64,000 nucleotides of DNA from Candidatus Formimonas warabiya (GTDB lineage: Bacteria > Bacillota > Dehalobacteriia > Dehalobacteriales > Dehalobacteriaceae): the NCBI RefSeq assembly GCF_002777255.1, contig NZ_CP017634.1:1500903-1564902 (forward strand). The letters run 5' to 3'. The translations under genes and the position numbers were made by a program. Below the pieces are notes generated by a model. It searched no databases. It saw nothing but the letters and a program-made list of their open reading frames with translations, and was not told where the DNA came from. Positions 31,469-40,490 of the stretch are shown here, piece by piece (position 1 is the stretch's first letter; each line of letters starts with the position of its first letter).

Positions 31469-33360
31469 AACGCGTAGTAGTTGATCCCGTCACCCGCATC
31501 GAAGGCCATTTGCGCGTGGAAGTAAAAGTGGATGAGGCCACCGGCAAGGTGGAAGACGCCCTGTCCAGCGGCACAGCCTGGCGCGGCATCGAACTGATTG
31601 TGAAGGATCGTGATCCCCGGGACGTCTGGGCCTATGTCCAGCGCATCTGCGGCGTCTGCACCACGGTGCACGCCCTCGCTTCCCTGCGGGCGGTAGAGGA
31701 TGCTTTAGGCATTGCCATCCCCAAAAACGCCAATTATATCCGGAATATCATGGCGGCCAGCCAGAATGCCCAGGATCACCTGATTCATTTTTATCACTTG
31801 CACGCTCTGGACTGGGTCAGTCCGGTGGAGGCTTTAAAGGCAGATCCTGCGGCTACCGCCGCCCTGCAAAACACGGTGCTGGAAAAATACCGTTTGCCCC
31901 TGGCCGGACCCATTGAATTTGCTTCAGACGCTTACCCGAAAGACTTTCCCAAAGCCACGACCCTTTATTTTCAATCCATTCAGGACAAAATAAAGAAGAT
32001 CGTGGACAGCGGACAGCTGGGTATTTTCGCCGCCCAATGGTGGGACCACCCGGATTACACCCTATTACCTCCGGAAGTGCACCTGATGGCGGTGTCTCAT
32101 TACCTGAACATGCTGGACCGGCAGCGGGAACTGGTAGCGGCTCATGTGATCTTCGGGGGCAAGAACCCCCATCCCCACTTTATCGTGGGCGGCATGCCCT
32201 GCTCCATTTCCCTCAGTGACATGAATGCATCCGTGAACAGCGAACGCCTGGCTGTGGTGGATACTTCCATCAATCTGGCCATCAACCTGGTCAACTATTT
32301 CTATTTGCCGGATCTCCTGGCCGTGGGCGACCTTTACGTGAAAAAAGGCTACGTGGACGGCGGCGGTTTAGCGAAAGAAAGGGTTCTCGGTTACGGGGAC
32401 TTTCCGGATGAGCCCTATAGCGGCATCGCCAACGGGGATTTCCATAAAAAACTGCTCTTGAGATCCAACGGCGTGGTGGAAGATTTCGGCAAAGGTGTGG
32501 CTCAGGCCGCATTCTCCCCCCTGGAAGGAAAAGACTATGCGGATCCGGCCATTTTAACGGAAGGGATCGAACACTCCTGGTACAGCTATCCCGAGGCAAA
32601 CGGGACCATCCACCCCTGGGCGGGAATTACCCAGCCCCAATACACCGGGCCCAAAGAAGGCAGCCCGGAGGCCTGGACCTATCTGGACGAAGCAGGCAAA
32701 TATTCCTGGCTGAAAACGCCCACCTGGCGGGGGAAAATGGCCGAGGTAGGGCCCCTGGCCCGTTATATCATCGTCTACACCAAGGTGAAAAAGGGTCTCA
32801 TTCAGCCCACCTGGGCGGAAAAAATGCTGGTGGACCAGGTAGATGCGGTATCTAAGGTGCTGAACCTGCCTCCCCACGTGTGGATGCCTACCACGGTGGG
32901 CCGCACTGCTGTCCGGGGACTGGAGGCCCAGCTCTACGCCTACATTAATAAGTACTATTTTGACAAACTGGTGAAAAATATCCGCAATGGAGATACCGCG
33001 GTGGCAAACACGGAAAAATGGGAACCTGCCCGCTGGCCCAAAGAAGCCCAGGGCGTAGGTTTGCATGAAGCTCCCCGGGGCGCCTTGGGCCATTGGATTG
33101 TGATCAAAGAGGGCAAAGTGGCCAACTATCAGGCCATCGTCCCCACCACCTGGAACGCCTGCCCCCGGGACAGCAAAGCAGGACACGGGGCATACGAGGC
33201 CAGCATGATCGACACCAAGGTGAAGATCCCGGAAAAACCCCTGGAAATTTTGAAAGCCATTCGTGCTTTCGATCCCTGTATTGCCTGTGCCACCCATCTC
33301 TATAACGGGCAGGGTGAGAAGCTGAGTCTTGTGCACACTGACCCTTATTTCAAGATATAG
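31465..33360 (+). CDS. hyaB: [NiFe] hydrogenase large subunit
   Basis: The catalytic subunit that carries the Ni-Fe(CN)2CO centre and oxidises H2. It is 631 aa, a little longer than common relatives. The N-terminal L1 motif is RICGVCTTVHA, the C-terminal L2 motif DPCIACATH, which together supply four Cys ligands. The tail after the final His (LYNGQGEKLSLVHTDPYFKI) is the piece removed by the maturation protease; hyaD in this operon is the fit for that job. It is exported with HyaA by hitch-hiking, as it has no signal of its own. Stop codon TAG. Confidence 0.96.
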   Translation: MKRVVVDPVTRIEGHLRVEVKVDEATGKVEDALSSGTAWRGIELIVKDRDPRDVWAYVQRICGVCTTVHALASLRAVEDALGIAIPKNANYIRNIMAASQNAQDHLIHFYHLHALDWVSPVEALKADPAATAALQNTVLEKYRLPLAGPIEFASDAYPKDFPKATTLYFQSIQDKIKKIVDSGQLGIFAAQWWDHPDYTLLPPEVHLMAVSHYLNMLDRQRELVAAHVIFGGKNPHPHFIVGGMPCSISLSDMNASVNSERLAVVDTSINLAINLVNYFYLPDLLAVGDLYVKKGYVDGGGLAKERVLGYGDFPDEPYSGIANGDFHKKLLLRSNGVVEDFGKGVAQAAFSPLEGKDYADPAILTEGIEHSWYSYPEANGTIHPWAGITQPQYTGPKEGSPEAWTYLDEAGKYSWLKTPTWRGKMAEVGPLARYIIVYTKVKKGLIQPTWAEKMLVDQVDAVSKVLNLPPHVWMPTTVGRTAVRGLEAQLYAYINKYYFDKLVKNIRNGDTAVANTEKWEPARWPKEAQGVGLHEAPRGALGHWIVIKEGKVANYQAIVPTTWNACPRDSKAGHGAYEASMIDTKVKIPEKPLEILKAIRAFDPCIACATHLYNGQGEKLSLVHTDPYFKI

Positions 33361-33372
33361 GAGGGGACGGCT

Positions 33373-34146
33373 GTGAGCGAGGAACATCTGAAAAAATATT
33401 ATGTGTATAGCCCTTGGCTGCGCCTGTTTCACTGGACTATGGTGCTCAGCATCGTCGTCTTATTTTTCACCGGTCTCTATATCGGCAACCCCTTTTTCCT
33501 GGGCAGCCAGGGCATTGAACCCACTTTTGCCTTCCAGGAAAGGCTGTCTATGGAAACCATCCGCTATATCCATTTTTCCGCCGCCTTTATTCTGGTTGCC
33601 GCCTTTATTCTGCGGATTTATGGATTTATCGTCAACAGGGGGGACCGTTTGTTCCCCCGCTTTTGGCAGGCACAATACTGGGCCGGCATGGTGGAAATGG
33701 TTTTGCACTATAGTCTAATCAAGCCCCATCACCGCCCCTATTTGAGGAATCCCCTGGCCCGGACTTCCTATGCCTTCGTCTATGTGATGCTGGCCGTGGA
33801 AGGCCTGACCGGATTTGCCATGTATTTTATGATCAATCCGGAGCGGTGGGGCGCGAAAATTTTCGGTCCTCTCAACGATATACTGGGGGGTGAATACTAT
33901 GTGCATCTCATCCACCACTATGTGGCCTGGCTGATCATTATTTTTGCCATCGTGCATATTTACATGTCGATCCGGGCAGATTTTATGGAACAAGAAGGAG
34001 AAATTTCCAGTATGTTTTCCGGGGTGAAAATATTGCCCCATGAACCGGCTGACGGCATAGAAATTTCGAAGTGTATTCACTCGGGTAAGGAGTGCAATTA
34101 TAGAAATGCTTTTTGTACGGGCTGTGGTAATTACAAGGAGGCTTAG
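33373..34146 (+). CDS. hyaC: Hydrogenase cytochrome b subunit
   Basis: A membrane di-haem cytochrome b that takes electrons from HyaA to the quinone pool. It is 257 aa from GTG 33373, with GGAGGGG upstream. Four hydrophobic segments are clear, with His residues in RLFHWTMVL, IRYIHFSAAFI, and YVHLIHHYVAWLIIIFAIVHIYMS as haem ligands. Beyond the usual end there is a Cys-rich tail (SKCIHSGKECNYRNAFCTGC, four Cys), which is unusual for HyaC and could bind a metal or cluster. Stop codon TAG. An 80-base gap follows before hypA. Confidence 0.92.
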   Translation: MSEEHLKKYYVYSPWLRLFHWTMVLSIVVLFFTGLYIGNPFFLGSQGIEPTFAFQERLSMETIRYIHFSAAFILVAAFILRIYGFIVNRGDRLFPRFWQAQYWAGMVEMVLHYSLIKPHHRPYLRNPLARTSYAFVYVMLAVEGLTGFAMYFMINPERWGAKIFGPLNDILGGEYYVHLIHHYVAWLIIIFAIVHIYMSIRADFMEQEGEISSMFSGVKILPHEPADGIEISKCIHSGKECNYRNAFCTGCGNYKEA

Positions 34147-34228
34147 CACTTCTCCGGGAGAACCGGGGCCAGGTTGACGGAACACGGTCTGGACAGAGAC
34201 ATAGGCTAAAAACAAATCAGGTGAAAAC

Positions 34229-34570
34229 ATGCATGAAATGGCTATTGCGCAAGGAATTTTGGATATTGCACTGGATCACGCCGCCCAGCACCAGGCCCAA
34301 AAGGTGCTTACCATCAGCCTGTCCATCGGGCAAATGACGGGGGTGGAGCCGGAAGCTTTGCTGTTCTGCTTCAACGTTCTGGCCGAGGAAACCATTGCCG
34401 CGGCAGCAAAACTGGACATCAACATTTTGCCCCTGGTGGGATTTTGCCAAGGCTGCGGGCAGGAATTTGCCGTGGAAGGGTATCGATTTTTCTGCCCTTC
34501 CTGCGGGTCGGCCCAAGTGGAAATCATTTCCGGCCGGGAACTTCAAGTAGCGTATTTGGAGGTAGACTAG
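34229..34570 (+). CDS. hypA: Hydrogenase nickel incorporation protein HypA
   Basis: Delivers nickel with HypB to the large subunit. It is 113 aa. The N-terminal MHEMAIAQGILDIAL carries the invariant His2 nickel ligand, and the zinc site is CQGCGQEF and CPSCGS (about residues 74-93). Its TAG stop overlaps the hypB GTG by one base (TAGTG). Confidence 0.95.
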   Translation: MHEMAIAQGILDIALDHAAQHQAQKVLTISLSIGQMTGVEPEALLFCFNVLAEETIAAAAKLDINILPLVGFCQGCGQEFAVEGYRFFCPSCGSAQVEIISGRELQVAYLEVD

Positions 34571-35259
34571 TGGAAATTCAGGTGAAAACCAATATTCTCA
34601 ATAAAAACGACCGCATTGCCGCCGAAATCAACGCCTTCCTAACCTCCCGCGGTATTTTCGCCCTGAATCTTTTGGGGTCGCCAGGTTCGGGCAAGACCTC
34701 CCTGCTGGAGCAAACGATGAGGAAGGTGCGGGGGGATCTTCGCCTGGCTGTGATCGAAGGTGATCTTTTCACCTCAAAAGACGCGGACCGCATCGCCCGG
34801 TTTCAAGTGCCGGTGGTGCAGATTAATACCGGGGGCGGCTGCCATTTGGATGCCAACATGGTCAAAGGGGCCTTGAAGCAGCTGGATTTAACCGGTCTTG
34901 ACCTGATTATCATGGAGAATGTAGGAAATTTGGTATGCCCTGCCGAATTTAACATCGGTGAAGACCTGAAGGCGACTGTGCTAAGCATTACCGAAGGAGA
35001 AGACAAACCCCTGAAATATCCTTTAATTTTTAAACAGTCGGCCCTGGTCCTTTTAAACAAGATGGACCTCTTGCCCTATACCGATTATCAACTGGCCCAG
35101 GTGCGGGAGGATATTGCCGGCATTAATCCCCAGGCTGCCCTCGTTACCCTCTCCTGCCGGACCGGCGCAGGACTGGAGGAATGGGTAGCCTGGTTAAAAG
35201 CGCGAGTGAGGGAAAAAAAGCAGAACCGGCAAGGGGAAAACCAGGATAGTCACCTTTGA
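34570..35259 (+). CDS. hypB: Hydrogenase nickel incorporation GTPase HypB
   Basis: A SIMIBI-class GTPase that drives nickel insertion. It is 229 aa from GTG 34570; the frame is open to 34444, but the coupled start with GGAGG ten bases upstream and homology from VKTNILNKNDRIA fix the start. P-loop GSPGSGKTSLLEQ, the metal and switch segment INTGGGCHLDA with Cys and His, IIMENVGNLVCPAEF, and the guanine-specificity NKMDLLPY are present. It lacks the His-rich N-terminal nickel store of some HypB proteins. Confidence 0.95.
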   Translation: MEIQVKTNILNKNDRIAAEINAFLTSRGIFALNLLGSPGSGKTSLLEQTMRKVRGDLRLAVIEGDLFTSKDADRIARFQVPVVQINTGGGCHLDANMVKGALKQLDLTGLDLIIMENVGNLVCPAEFNIGEDLKATVLSITEGEDKPLKYPLIFKQSALVLLNKMDLLPYTDYQLAQVREDIAGINPQAALVTLSCRTGAGLEEWVAWLKARVREKKQNRQGENQDSHL

Positions 35260-35275
35260 TGAAAGGAGAACCTTC

Positions 35276-36268
35276 ATGGGTGGGATGGTTGGGATTCAGC
35301 AGGAGCTTTGCCTCAATAACCGCTACGAAAAGCCGGCGTGCCAGCTATGCCGTCTGCACTGCCCCCAGGGATGCATCCATGGGGATCTCCAGATCGATTT
35401 GAAACGCTGTGATGATTGTGGCCTGTGCTTATCTGCCTGTCCGGCAGAAGCCATTGGAGGAGCGGCTTATTCCGGGGAATCTTTGGATGCCCTGATGAAA
35501 AGTGCCGAATCTCCTTTATTTTTTTCCTGCTGCCGTCAGGACAGCCAAAGCGGCTGGCCTTGCCTGGGCTTTCTCGATGCCCGCCTGCTCCTGGCCTCGG
35601 TTTACAGCGGTCCGGAGGAGGACCGGCAGGTAGTCGTGGATGACCGGGCCTGCGCCCGGTGCAAACCGGCAGTAGCCGCTTATGTGCAGGAACTTTTGAG
35701 GGATGTGGGTGAAATGCTCCGGGCGGCCGGAAAAACTCCTTTGATTCATGGAGAGGCTGTGGGCACCGTCAAACGGAGGGAAAAACAGGTCTCCCGGCGC
35801 AGCTTTTTTACCGGGATGATCGGAGAGGCCCTCCATGTGGTGCGGGAAATAGCCGGAAACAATACCTGTTGTGAAGCGCTGCCCCGCCAGGCCCTCTTTG
35901 CCCGCCATGCCGGCCCCTTCTCTCTTTCCGGGCCCATATCGACCAAGTTCTTTTTTGGTATTGCCATCAGTGATGCTTGCCGGGCGTGCGGGCTGTGCAC
36001 CCGTATCTGCCCCCGTCAGGCCATAACCGTACAGGATCAGGGGCAGATCCTGGAATTTTATCATCTCCCGCAAAACTGTACCGGCTGCGGCGTCTGTGCC
36101 GCCCATTGTCCTCAGGGCGCCCTTTCTTTAGGCCCGGCCCCTGCCTTAGCAAAATATCATGTGGCTACGCGGCCGCTGCCCCGGTGCATCCGGTGCGGCA
36201 GTCTCTACCAGCCGGTGGGCAAACAAGTGTTATGTTTGGAATGTTTGTGGAAAGAAACCTGCGATTAG
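35276..36268 (+). CDS. Polyferredoxin-like 4Fe-4S protein of the hydrogenase operon
   Basis: An unnamed protein of 330 aa with several iron-sulfur motifs: CQLCRLHCPQGC (22-33), CDDCGLCLSACP (45-56), CRACGLCTRICP (235-246) and CTGCGVCAAHCP (268-279), plus Cys pairs at 85-86, 126/129 and 198-199 and a C-terminal CIRCG..CLECLWKETC zinc-ribbon-like end. An SRRSFF motif lies in the middle (173-178), in the style of a twin-arginine motif, but it is not N-terminal. It may carry electrons to or from the hydrogenase, or help its assembly. The hydrogenase neighbours are certain; the exact role is not. Stop codon TAG. Confidence 0.7.
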   Translation: MGGMVGIQQELCLNNRYEKPACQLCRLHCPQGCIHGDLQIDLKRCDDCGLCLSACPAEAIGGAAYSGESLDALMKSAESPLFFSCCRQDSQSGWPCLGFLDARLLLASVYSGPEEDRQVVVDDRACARCKPAVAAYVQELLRDVGEMLRAAGKTPLIHGEAVGTVKRREKQVSRRSFFTGMIGEALHVVREIAGNNTCCEALPRQALFARHAGPFSLSGPISTKFFFGIAISDACRACGLCTRICPRQAITVQDQGQILEFYHLPQNCTGCGVCAAHCPQGALSLGPAPALAKYHVATRPLPRCIRCGSLYQPVGKQVLCLECLWKETCD

Positions 36269-36303
36269 TCCTGCAGTGTTGGGATGAAAGGGAGAAATCA
36301 GGA

Positions 36304-36786
36304 ATGGAAAAGATCACGGTATTGGGGATTGGGAACATCTTGCTTCAGGATGAAGGTTTTGGCGTGAGAATGATTGAAGAACTGCACCGGTGCTACCGGT
36401 TTCCGGACACCGTGCAGGTACTGGACGGGGGAACGCTGGGTCTGGATTTATTGAGCTATCTCACCGGCACCGACAGGCTTCTGGTCGTTGATGCCGTCTC
36501 CGGAGGCAGGCCCCCGGGCTCTTTTTACCATTTCACGGGAGACGAAGTAAAAAGCTATTTTCAAGAAAAGGTCTCCTTGCATGAGCTGGGACTGAAAGAC
36601 GTATTGGCAGCCTTGGAGATATTAGGGGAGCCGGTAAAGGAAGTCGTGATTCTGGGTGTGGAACCGGCATCCCTGGACTTGGGGCTTGATCTGACGCCGG
36701 CTGTGGCCGCCATGGTCGATCAGACCATGAGGGTCCTGATCGACCAGCTGGAAAACTGGCAAGTGGAAACAGTGCCCCTTGCTTAA
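36304..36786 (+). CDS. hyaD: Hydrogenase maturation protease (HyaD/HupD family)
   Basis: A nickel-sensing endopeptidase that trims the large subunit after its conserved DPCxxCxxH motif. It is 160 aa from ATG 36304, within a longer open frame that begins at 35977; homology starts at ITVLGIGNILLQDEGFGVRM, where Glu is a metal ligand. The other ligands are Asp in DGGTLGLDL / VVDAVSGG and His in VSLHELGLKDVL. It directly follows the polyferredoxin gene and probably processes HyaB. Confidence 0.92.
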   Translation: MEKITVLGIGNILLQDEGFGVRMIEELHRCYRFPDTVQVLDGGTLGLDLLSYLTGTDRLLVVDAVSGGRPPGSFYHFTGDEVKSYFQEKVSLHELGLKDVLAALEILGEPVKEVVILGVEPASLDLGLDLTPAVAAMVDQTMRVLIDQLENWQVETVPLA

Positions 36787-36893
36787 AAATTAAAAGCATG
36801 ACCTAAATACTCAGGAGTCGGCATGAAAGAAGGGATGACCGGGAAAGATCCTGAATCCTGAACCTGAGTGCTGAAATCTGAATACCGGATTGT

Positions 36894-39179
36894 GTGGTGA
36901 CATCTACGTCCATGAGTGGAAATGAAAGGAAAAAGCGCTTAAGCATTCAAATTACCGGGATCGTTCAGGGGGTGGGCTTCCGCCCTTTTGTCTATAACCT
37001 GGCCCGGAGATGCAACTTGGGCGGGTGGGTTTTAAACGATTCCGCCGGGGTGCGCATTGAGGCGGAAGGAGACGCCGGGGCCTTAGATACCTTTTTAGCC
37101 GGCTTAAAGTCTCAGGCCCCCCCGATGGCAGTGATCCGCGACATTATCGTCACATCCCGGTCATTGCGGGGAGAAACCATTTTTGAGATTAAACAAAGCC
37201 AGGCTTCGGCAGGACGGTCCACCCTGGTCTCTCCCGATATCGCCACCTGTCCCGACTGCCAGCGGGAAATCACCGATCCCGGGAACCGGCGCTTCCGCTA
37301 TGCCTTCACCAATTGCACCAATTGCGGGCCCCGGTATTCCATTATCGCCGACATTCCTTACGACCGCAAAAGTACCACCATGAAGGATTTTCCCATGTGT
37401 CCCGCCTGTGAGGCGGAATACCATGATCCCACAGACCGGCGCTTCCACGCCCAGCCCAATGCCTGTCCGGTTTGCGGCCCTTCTTACCGGCTGCTCACCA
37501 AACAGGGAGAAGAGATCGAGGGCGATCCTTTACGCGCAGCACGTGACCTGATCGTTCAGGGCGCCATCCTCGCCGTAAAAGGAATCGGCGGCTACCACCT
37601 GGCTTGCGACGGGGAAAATGAAAAAGCGGTAGCGGAACTGAGAGGCCGCAAATACCGGGAGGATAAACCTTTTGCCGTGATGTGCGGCAGTTTGGAGACG
37701 GTCCGGGGCCAGTGCCTGTTGTCCACAGCGGAAGAGGACCTGCTCACAGGACCGGCCCGGCCCATCGTTTTGCTCACGAAAAGACAGTCCTACAGCCTGG
37801 CCGAATCGGTGGCCCCGGGCAATCCTGCCCTGGGGGTGATGCTGCCTTATGCACCGGTGCACTGGCTCTTGTTGCGCCCGGAGGACATTTGGGTGATGAC
37901 CAGCGGCAACACCAGTGATGAGCCCATTGCCTATCTGGATGAGGACGCCCGAGACAGATTAGCCGGGATTGCCGATTATTTCCTGGTTCATAACCGCCCC
38001 ATCTATTGCCGGACAGACGATTCGGTGGCGCGGATTTTTCAAAACAAACCCTATCTGGTGCGCCGGAGCCGGGGCATGGCCCCCGCCCCTCTTCGCCTCA
38101 CCCGGCCCGGTCCCCAGGTATTGGCCTGCGGCGGCGAATTAAAGAATACCTTTTGTTTGACCAAAGGAGACCAGGCTTTTCTCAGCGCCCACATCGGCGA
38201 CCTGGAAAATATGGCTACCTTCGCTGCCTACCGGGCCGCCATCGAACATTACCAACGCCTTTTTGATGTCCGGCCCGAGTTGGTGGCCTGCGATCTGCAC
38301 CCGGACTATCTATCCACCAAATATGCGGAAGAGTTAGACCTGCCCCGGATCGCCGTACAACACCACCATGCCCATATTGCCGGTGTTTTAGCCGAGCAGG
38401 GCCGGGAAGAAAAGGTGATCGGCCTGGCCTTCGACGGTACCGGCTACGGCACCGACGGTCATTTGTGGGGCGGTGAATTCCTCCTGGCCGATTGCCGGGA
38501 GTTCACACGCCTGGCCCAGTGCCGTTACCTGCCCCTGCCCGGGGGAAGCAAGGCCATTCAAGAGCCCTGGCGTCAGGCTGTTTGGGTGCTCTATGAATTG
38601 TATGGCATGGACTTTGCCCGCATGGATCTTCCCCTGGTCCGCCTCTTGCCGGAAGGCTGGCCCTTGATGGTTCAGGCCGCGGCCAAAGGAATCAATACAC
38701 CGCTCACCTCCGGTGCCGGGCGCTTATTCGATATTGCCGCCGCCCTTCTGGGCATCCGGACCCGGATCAATTATGAAGGCCAGGCCGCGGTAGAATTGGA
38801 AATGGCTGCTTCCGGCGCCCCCGGCGCCCTCTTGCCTTATACTATTTCACCGGGGAGTGTCTATGAATTGGATTTCCGGCCCACCTTTGCCGCCCTGGTG
38901 GAAAGAATGGTGCAGAAGGCACCCCGGGCGGAACTGGCCGCAGCCTTTCATACCACCCTGGCGGTGGCGCTGGCCGATATGGCCGGGCGTTTACGGAAAG
39001 AAACGGGCATTGATCAAGTAGCCTTAAGCGGCGGCGTTTTTCAGAATATCACCCTTTTAAGGCAAGTCTGCCGCCTGCTGGAGAAGGACTTTACCTTACT
39101 CCTCCACCGCCGGGTGCCGCCCAATGACGGCGGGCTGGCTTTGGGACAGGCGGCGGTGGCAATAGAAAGGAGCAGATAA
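36894..39179 (+). CDS. hypF: Carbamoyltransferase HypF
   Basis: Makes the thiocarbamate on HypE that becomes the CN ligands of the Fe atom. It is 761 aa from GTG 36894; ATG 36912 (755 aa) is a possible start, and neither has a strong ribosome site. Domains in order: acylphosphatase (about 15-105, GIVQGVGFRPFVYNLA), two zinc fingers (CPDCQREI...CTNCGPRYS and CPACEAEY...CPVCGPSY), a YrdC-like domain (about 210-390) and the Kae1-like carbamoyltransferase (QHHHAHIAGVLAEQG, GLAFDGTGYGTDGHLWGGE, ALSGGVFQN). A 107-base gap without a gene precedes it. Confidence 0.96.
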   Translation: MVTSTSMSGNERKKRLSIQITGIVQGVGFRPFVYNLARRCNLGGWVLNDSAGVRIEAEGDAGALDTFLAGLKSQAPPMAVIRDIIVTSRSLRGETIFEIKQSQASAGRSTLVSPDIATCPDCQREITDPGNRRFRYAFTNCTNCGPRYSIIADIPYDRKSTTMKDFPMCPACEAEYHDPTDRRFHAQPNACPVCGPSYRLLTKQGEEIEGDPLRAARDLIVQGAILAVKGIGGYHLACDGENEKAVAELRGRKYREDKPFAVMCGSLETVRGQCLLSTAEEDLLTGPARPIVLLTKRQSYSLAESVAPGNPALGVMLPYAPVHWLLLRPEDIWVMTSGNTSDEPIAYLDEDARDRLAGIADYFLVHNRPIYCRTDDSVARIFQNKPYLVRRSRGMAPAPLRLTRPGPQVLACGGELKNTFCLTKGDQAFLSAHIGDLENMATFAAYRAAIEHYQRLFDVRPELVACDLHPDYLSTKYAEELDLPRIAVQHHHAHIAGVLAEQGREEKVIGLAFDGTGYGTDGHLWGGEFLLADCREFTRLAQCRYLPLPGGSKAIQEPWRQAVWVLYELYGMDFARMDLPLVRLLPEGWPLMVQAAAKGINTPLTSGAGRLFDIAAALLGIRTRINYEGQAAVELEMAASGAPGALLPYTISPGSVYELDFRPTFAALVERMVQKAPRAELAAAFHTTLAVALADMAGRLRKETGIDQVALSGGVFQNITLLRQVCRLLEKDFTLLLHRRVPPNDGGLALGQAAVAIERSR

Positions 39180-39181
39180 AG

Positions 39182-39412
39182 ATGTGCTTAGCGATCCCGG
39201 CCCAAGTAATCGAAAAAAAGGATCTCATGGCAACGGTAGAAGTAGGGGGTATTACCAGAGAGGTCAGCCTGATGCTGCTGCCGGAGACTCAGGTTGGTGA
39301 TTTTGTGCTCATGCACGCCGGTTTCGCCATCCAAAGGGTGGAACAGGAAGAAGCAGAACGCACCCTAGAAATCTTCAAGGAGCTGACCGAACGTGCTGAA
39401 ACATCCCAGTGA
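39182..39412 (+). CDS. hypC: Hydrogenase assembly chaperone HypC
   Basis: A small chaperone that carries the Fe(CN)2CO unit with HypD to the large-subunit precursor. It is 76 aa, starting MCLAIPAQV with the essential N-terminal Cys2. It starts two bases after hypF and its last 20 bases overlap hypD. Confidence 0.96.
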   Translation: MCLAIPAQVIEKKDLMATVEVGGITREVSLMLLPETQVGDFVLMHAGFAIQRVEQEEAERTLEIFKELTERAETSQ

Positions 39413-40490
39413 AAATATACGCGAGGCTGCGGCGCACTTGATCCGGGAAATTGACCGTCTGGTCACCAAACCAGTCCGGCTCATGGAAGTATGCGGCACC
39501 CACACCGTGGCCATTTTCAAAGCAGGGATCCGGCACCTGCTCCCTCCCCAGGTAGAATTGGTCAGCGGGCCCGGATGTCCCGTGTGCGTCACGCCCCACG
39601 ATTTTCTCGATACCGCCATTGCCTATAGCCGGCGCCCTGACGTGATCCTGACCACCTTCGGAGATATGCTGCGGGTACCCGGGTCATCCTCCAGCCTGAG
39701 CGCGGAAAAGGCCGCCGGGGCCGACATCCGGGTTGTTTATTCTCCCCTGGAAAGCCTGGATATTGCCCGGGCCCATCCCGAAAAAAAGGTAATATTCCTG
39801 GCCGTAGGGTTCGAAACAACGGCTCCCACAGCGGCGGCCACGGTGCTCACGGCGGAAAAGCTTGGCCTGAACAACTTTTACCTCCTCTCCGCCCATAAAC
39901 TGGTGCCGCCGGCTTTGCGCGCTTTGCTCACAGACCAGGAGGCAAAGGTGACAGGATTTTTGTTGCCCGGCCATGTCAGCGCCGTGATCGGCATCCCCCC
40001 CTATCATTTTTTAGCTGAGGAATATCAGGTGCCGGCAGTGATTGCCGGGTTTGAACCCCTGGATATCCTGCAGGCGGTCTGGATGCTGGCGCAGCAGATT
40101 CATAGCGGAAGGGCGGCCGTGGAAAATCAATATACCCGGGTGGTCCCTCCTGAAGGCAACCCCAGGGCCCGCCAGGTGCTGGCCCAGGTTTATGAGACTA
40201 CTAATGTAGCCTGGCGGGGGCTGGGGGTGATTCCGGGGTCGGGACTGCAGTTAAATCCCCAGTACCGCTCCTTTGATGCTCTGACCCGCTATCCCATTCA
40301 GGTGGAAAAAGCCGCAGAGCCCGCGGCCTGCCGGTGCGGAGAGGTGCTGCGGGGACGGGTAAAACCCTCGGACTGCCTGCTCTTTGGCAAGGCCTGCATT
40401 CCGGAACACCCGGTAGGATCCTGTATGGTATCTGTGGAAGGAACTTGTGCGGCTTGGTATAAATATGGTACAGGGAGGTGGCAGATATGA
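39393..40490 (+). CDS. hypD: Hydrogenase expression/formation protein HypD
   Basis: A Fe-S scaffold on which the Fe(CN)2CO group is built. It is 365 aa from GTG 39393. Conserved segments are MEVCGTHTVAIFKAGI, SGPGCPVCVTP and GFETTAPTAAATV; the C-terminal 4Fe-4S Cys are in CRCGEVLRGRVKPSDC, FGKAC and HPVGSCMVSVEGTC. It overlaps hypE in ATGA. Confidence 0.96.
   Translation: MLKHPSENIREAAAHLIREIDRLVTKPVRLMEVCGTHTVAIFKAGIRHLLPPQVELVSGPGCPVCVTPHDFLDTAIAYSRRPDVILTTFGDMLRVPGSSSSLSAEKAAGADIRVVYSPLESLDIARAHPEKKVIFLAVGFETTAPTAAATVLTAEKLGLNNFYLLSAHKLVPPALRALLTDQEAKVTGFLLPGHVSAVIGIPPYHFLAEEYQVPAVIAGFEPLDILQAVWMLAQQIHSGRAAVENQYTRVVPPEGNPRARQVLAQVYETTNVAWRGLGVIPGSGLQLNPQYRSFDALTRYPIQVEKAAEPAACRCGEVLRGRVKPSDCLLFGKACIPEHPVGSCMVSVEGTCAAWYKYGTGRWQI

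Noticed and set aside
32554..33432. A 292-residue minus-strand reading frame opposite hyaB
   Set aside because: It has no ribosome site or recognisable domain and is a by-product of GC-rich codon use in hyaB, which is certain.
35977..36303. N-terminal extension of the maturation protease
   Set aside because: It overlaps the polyferredoxin gene in another frame; homology and the start signal begin at 36304.
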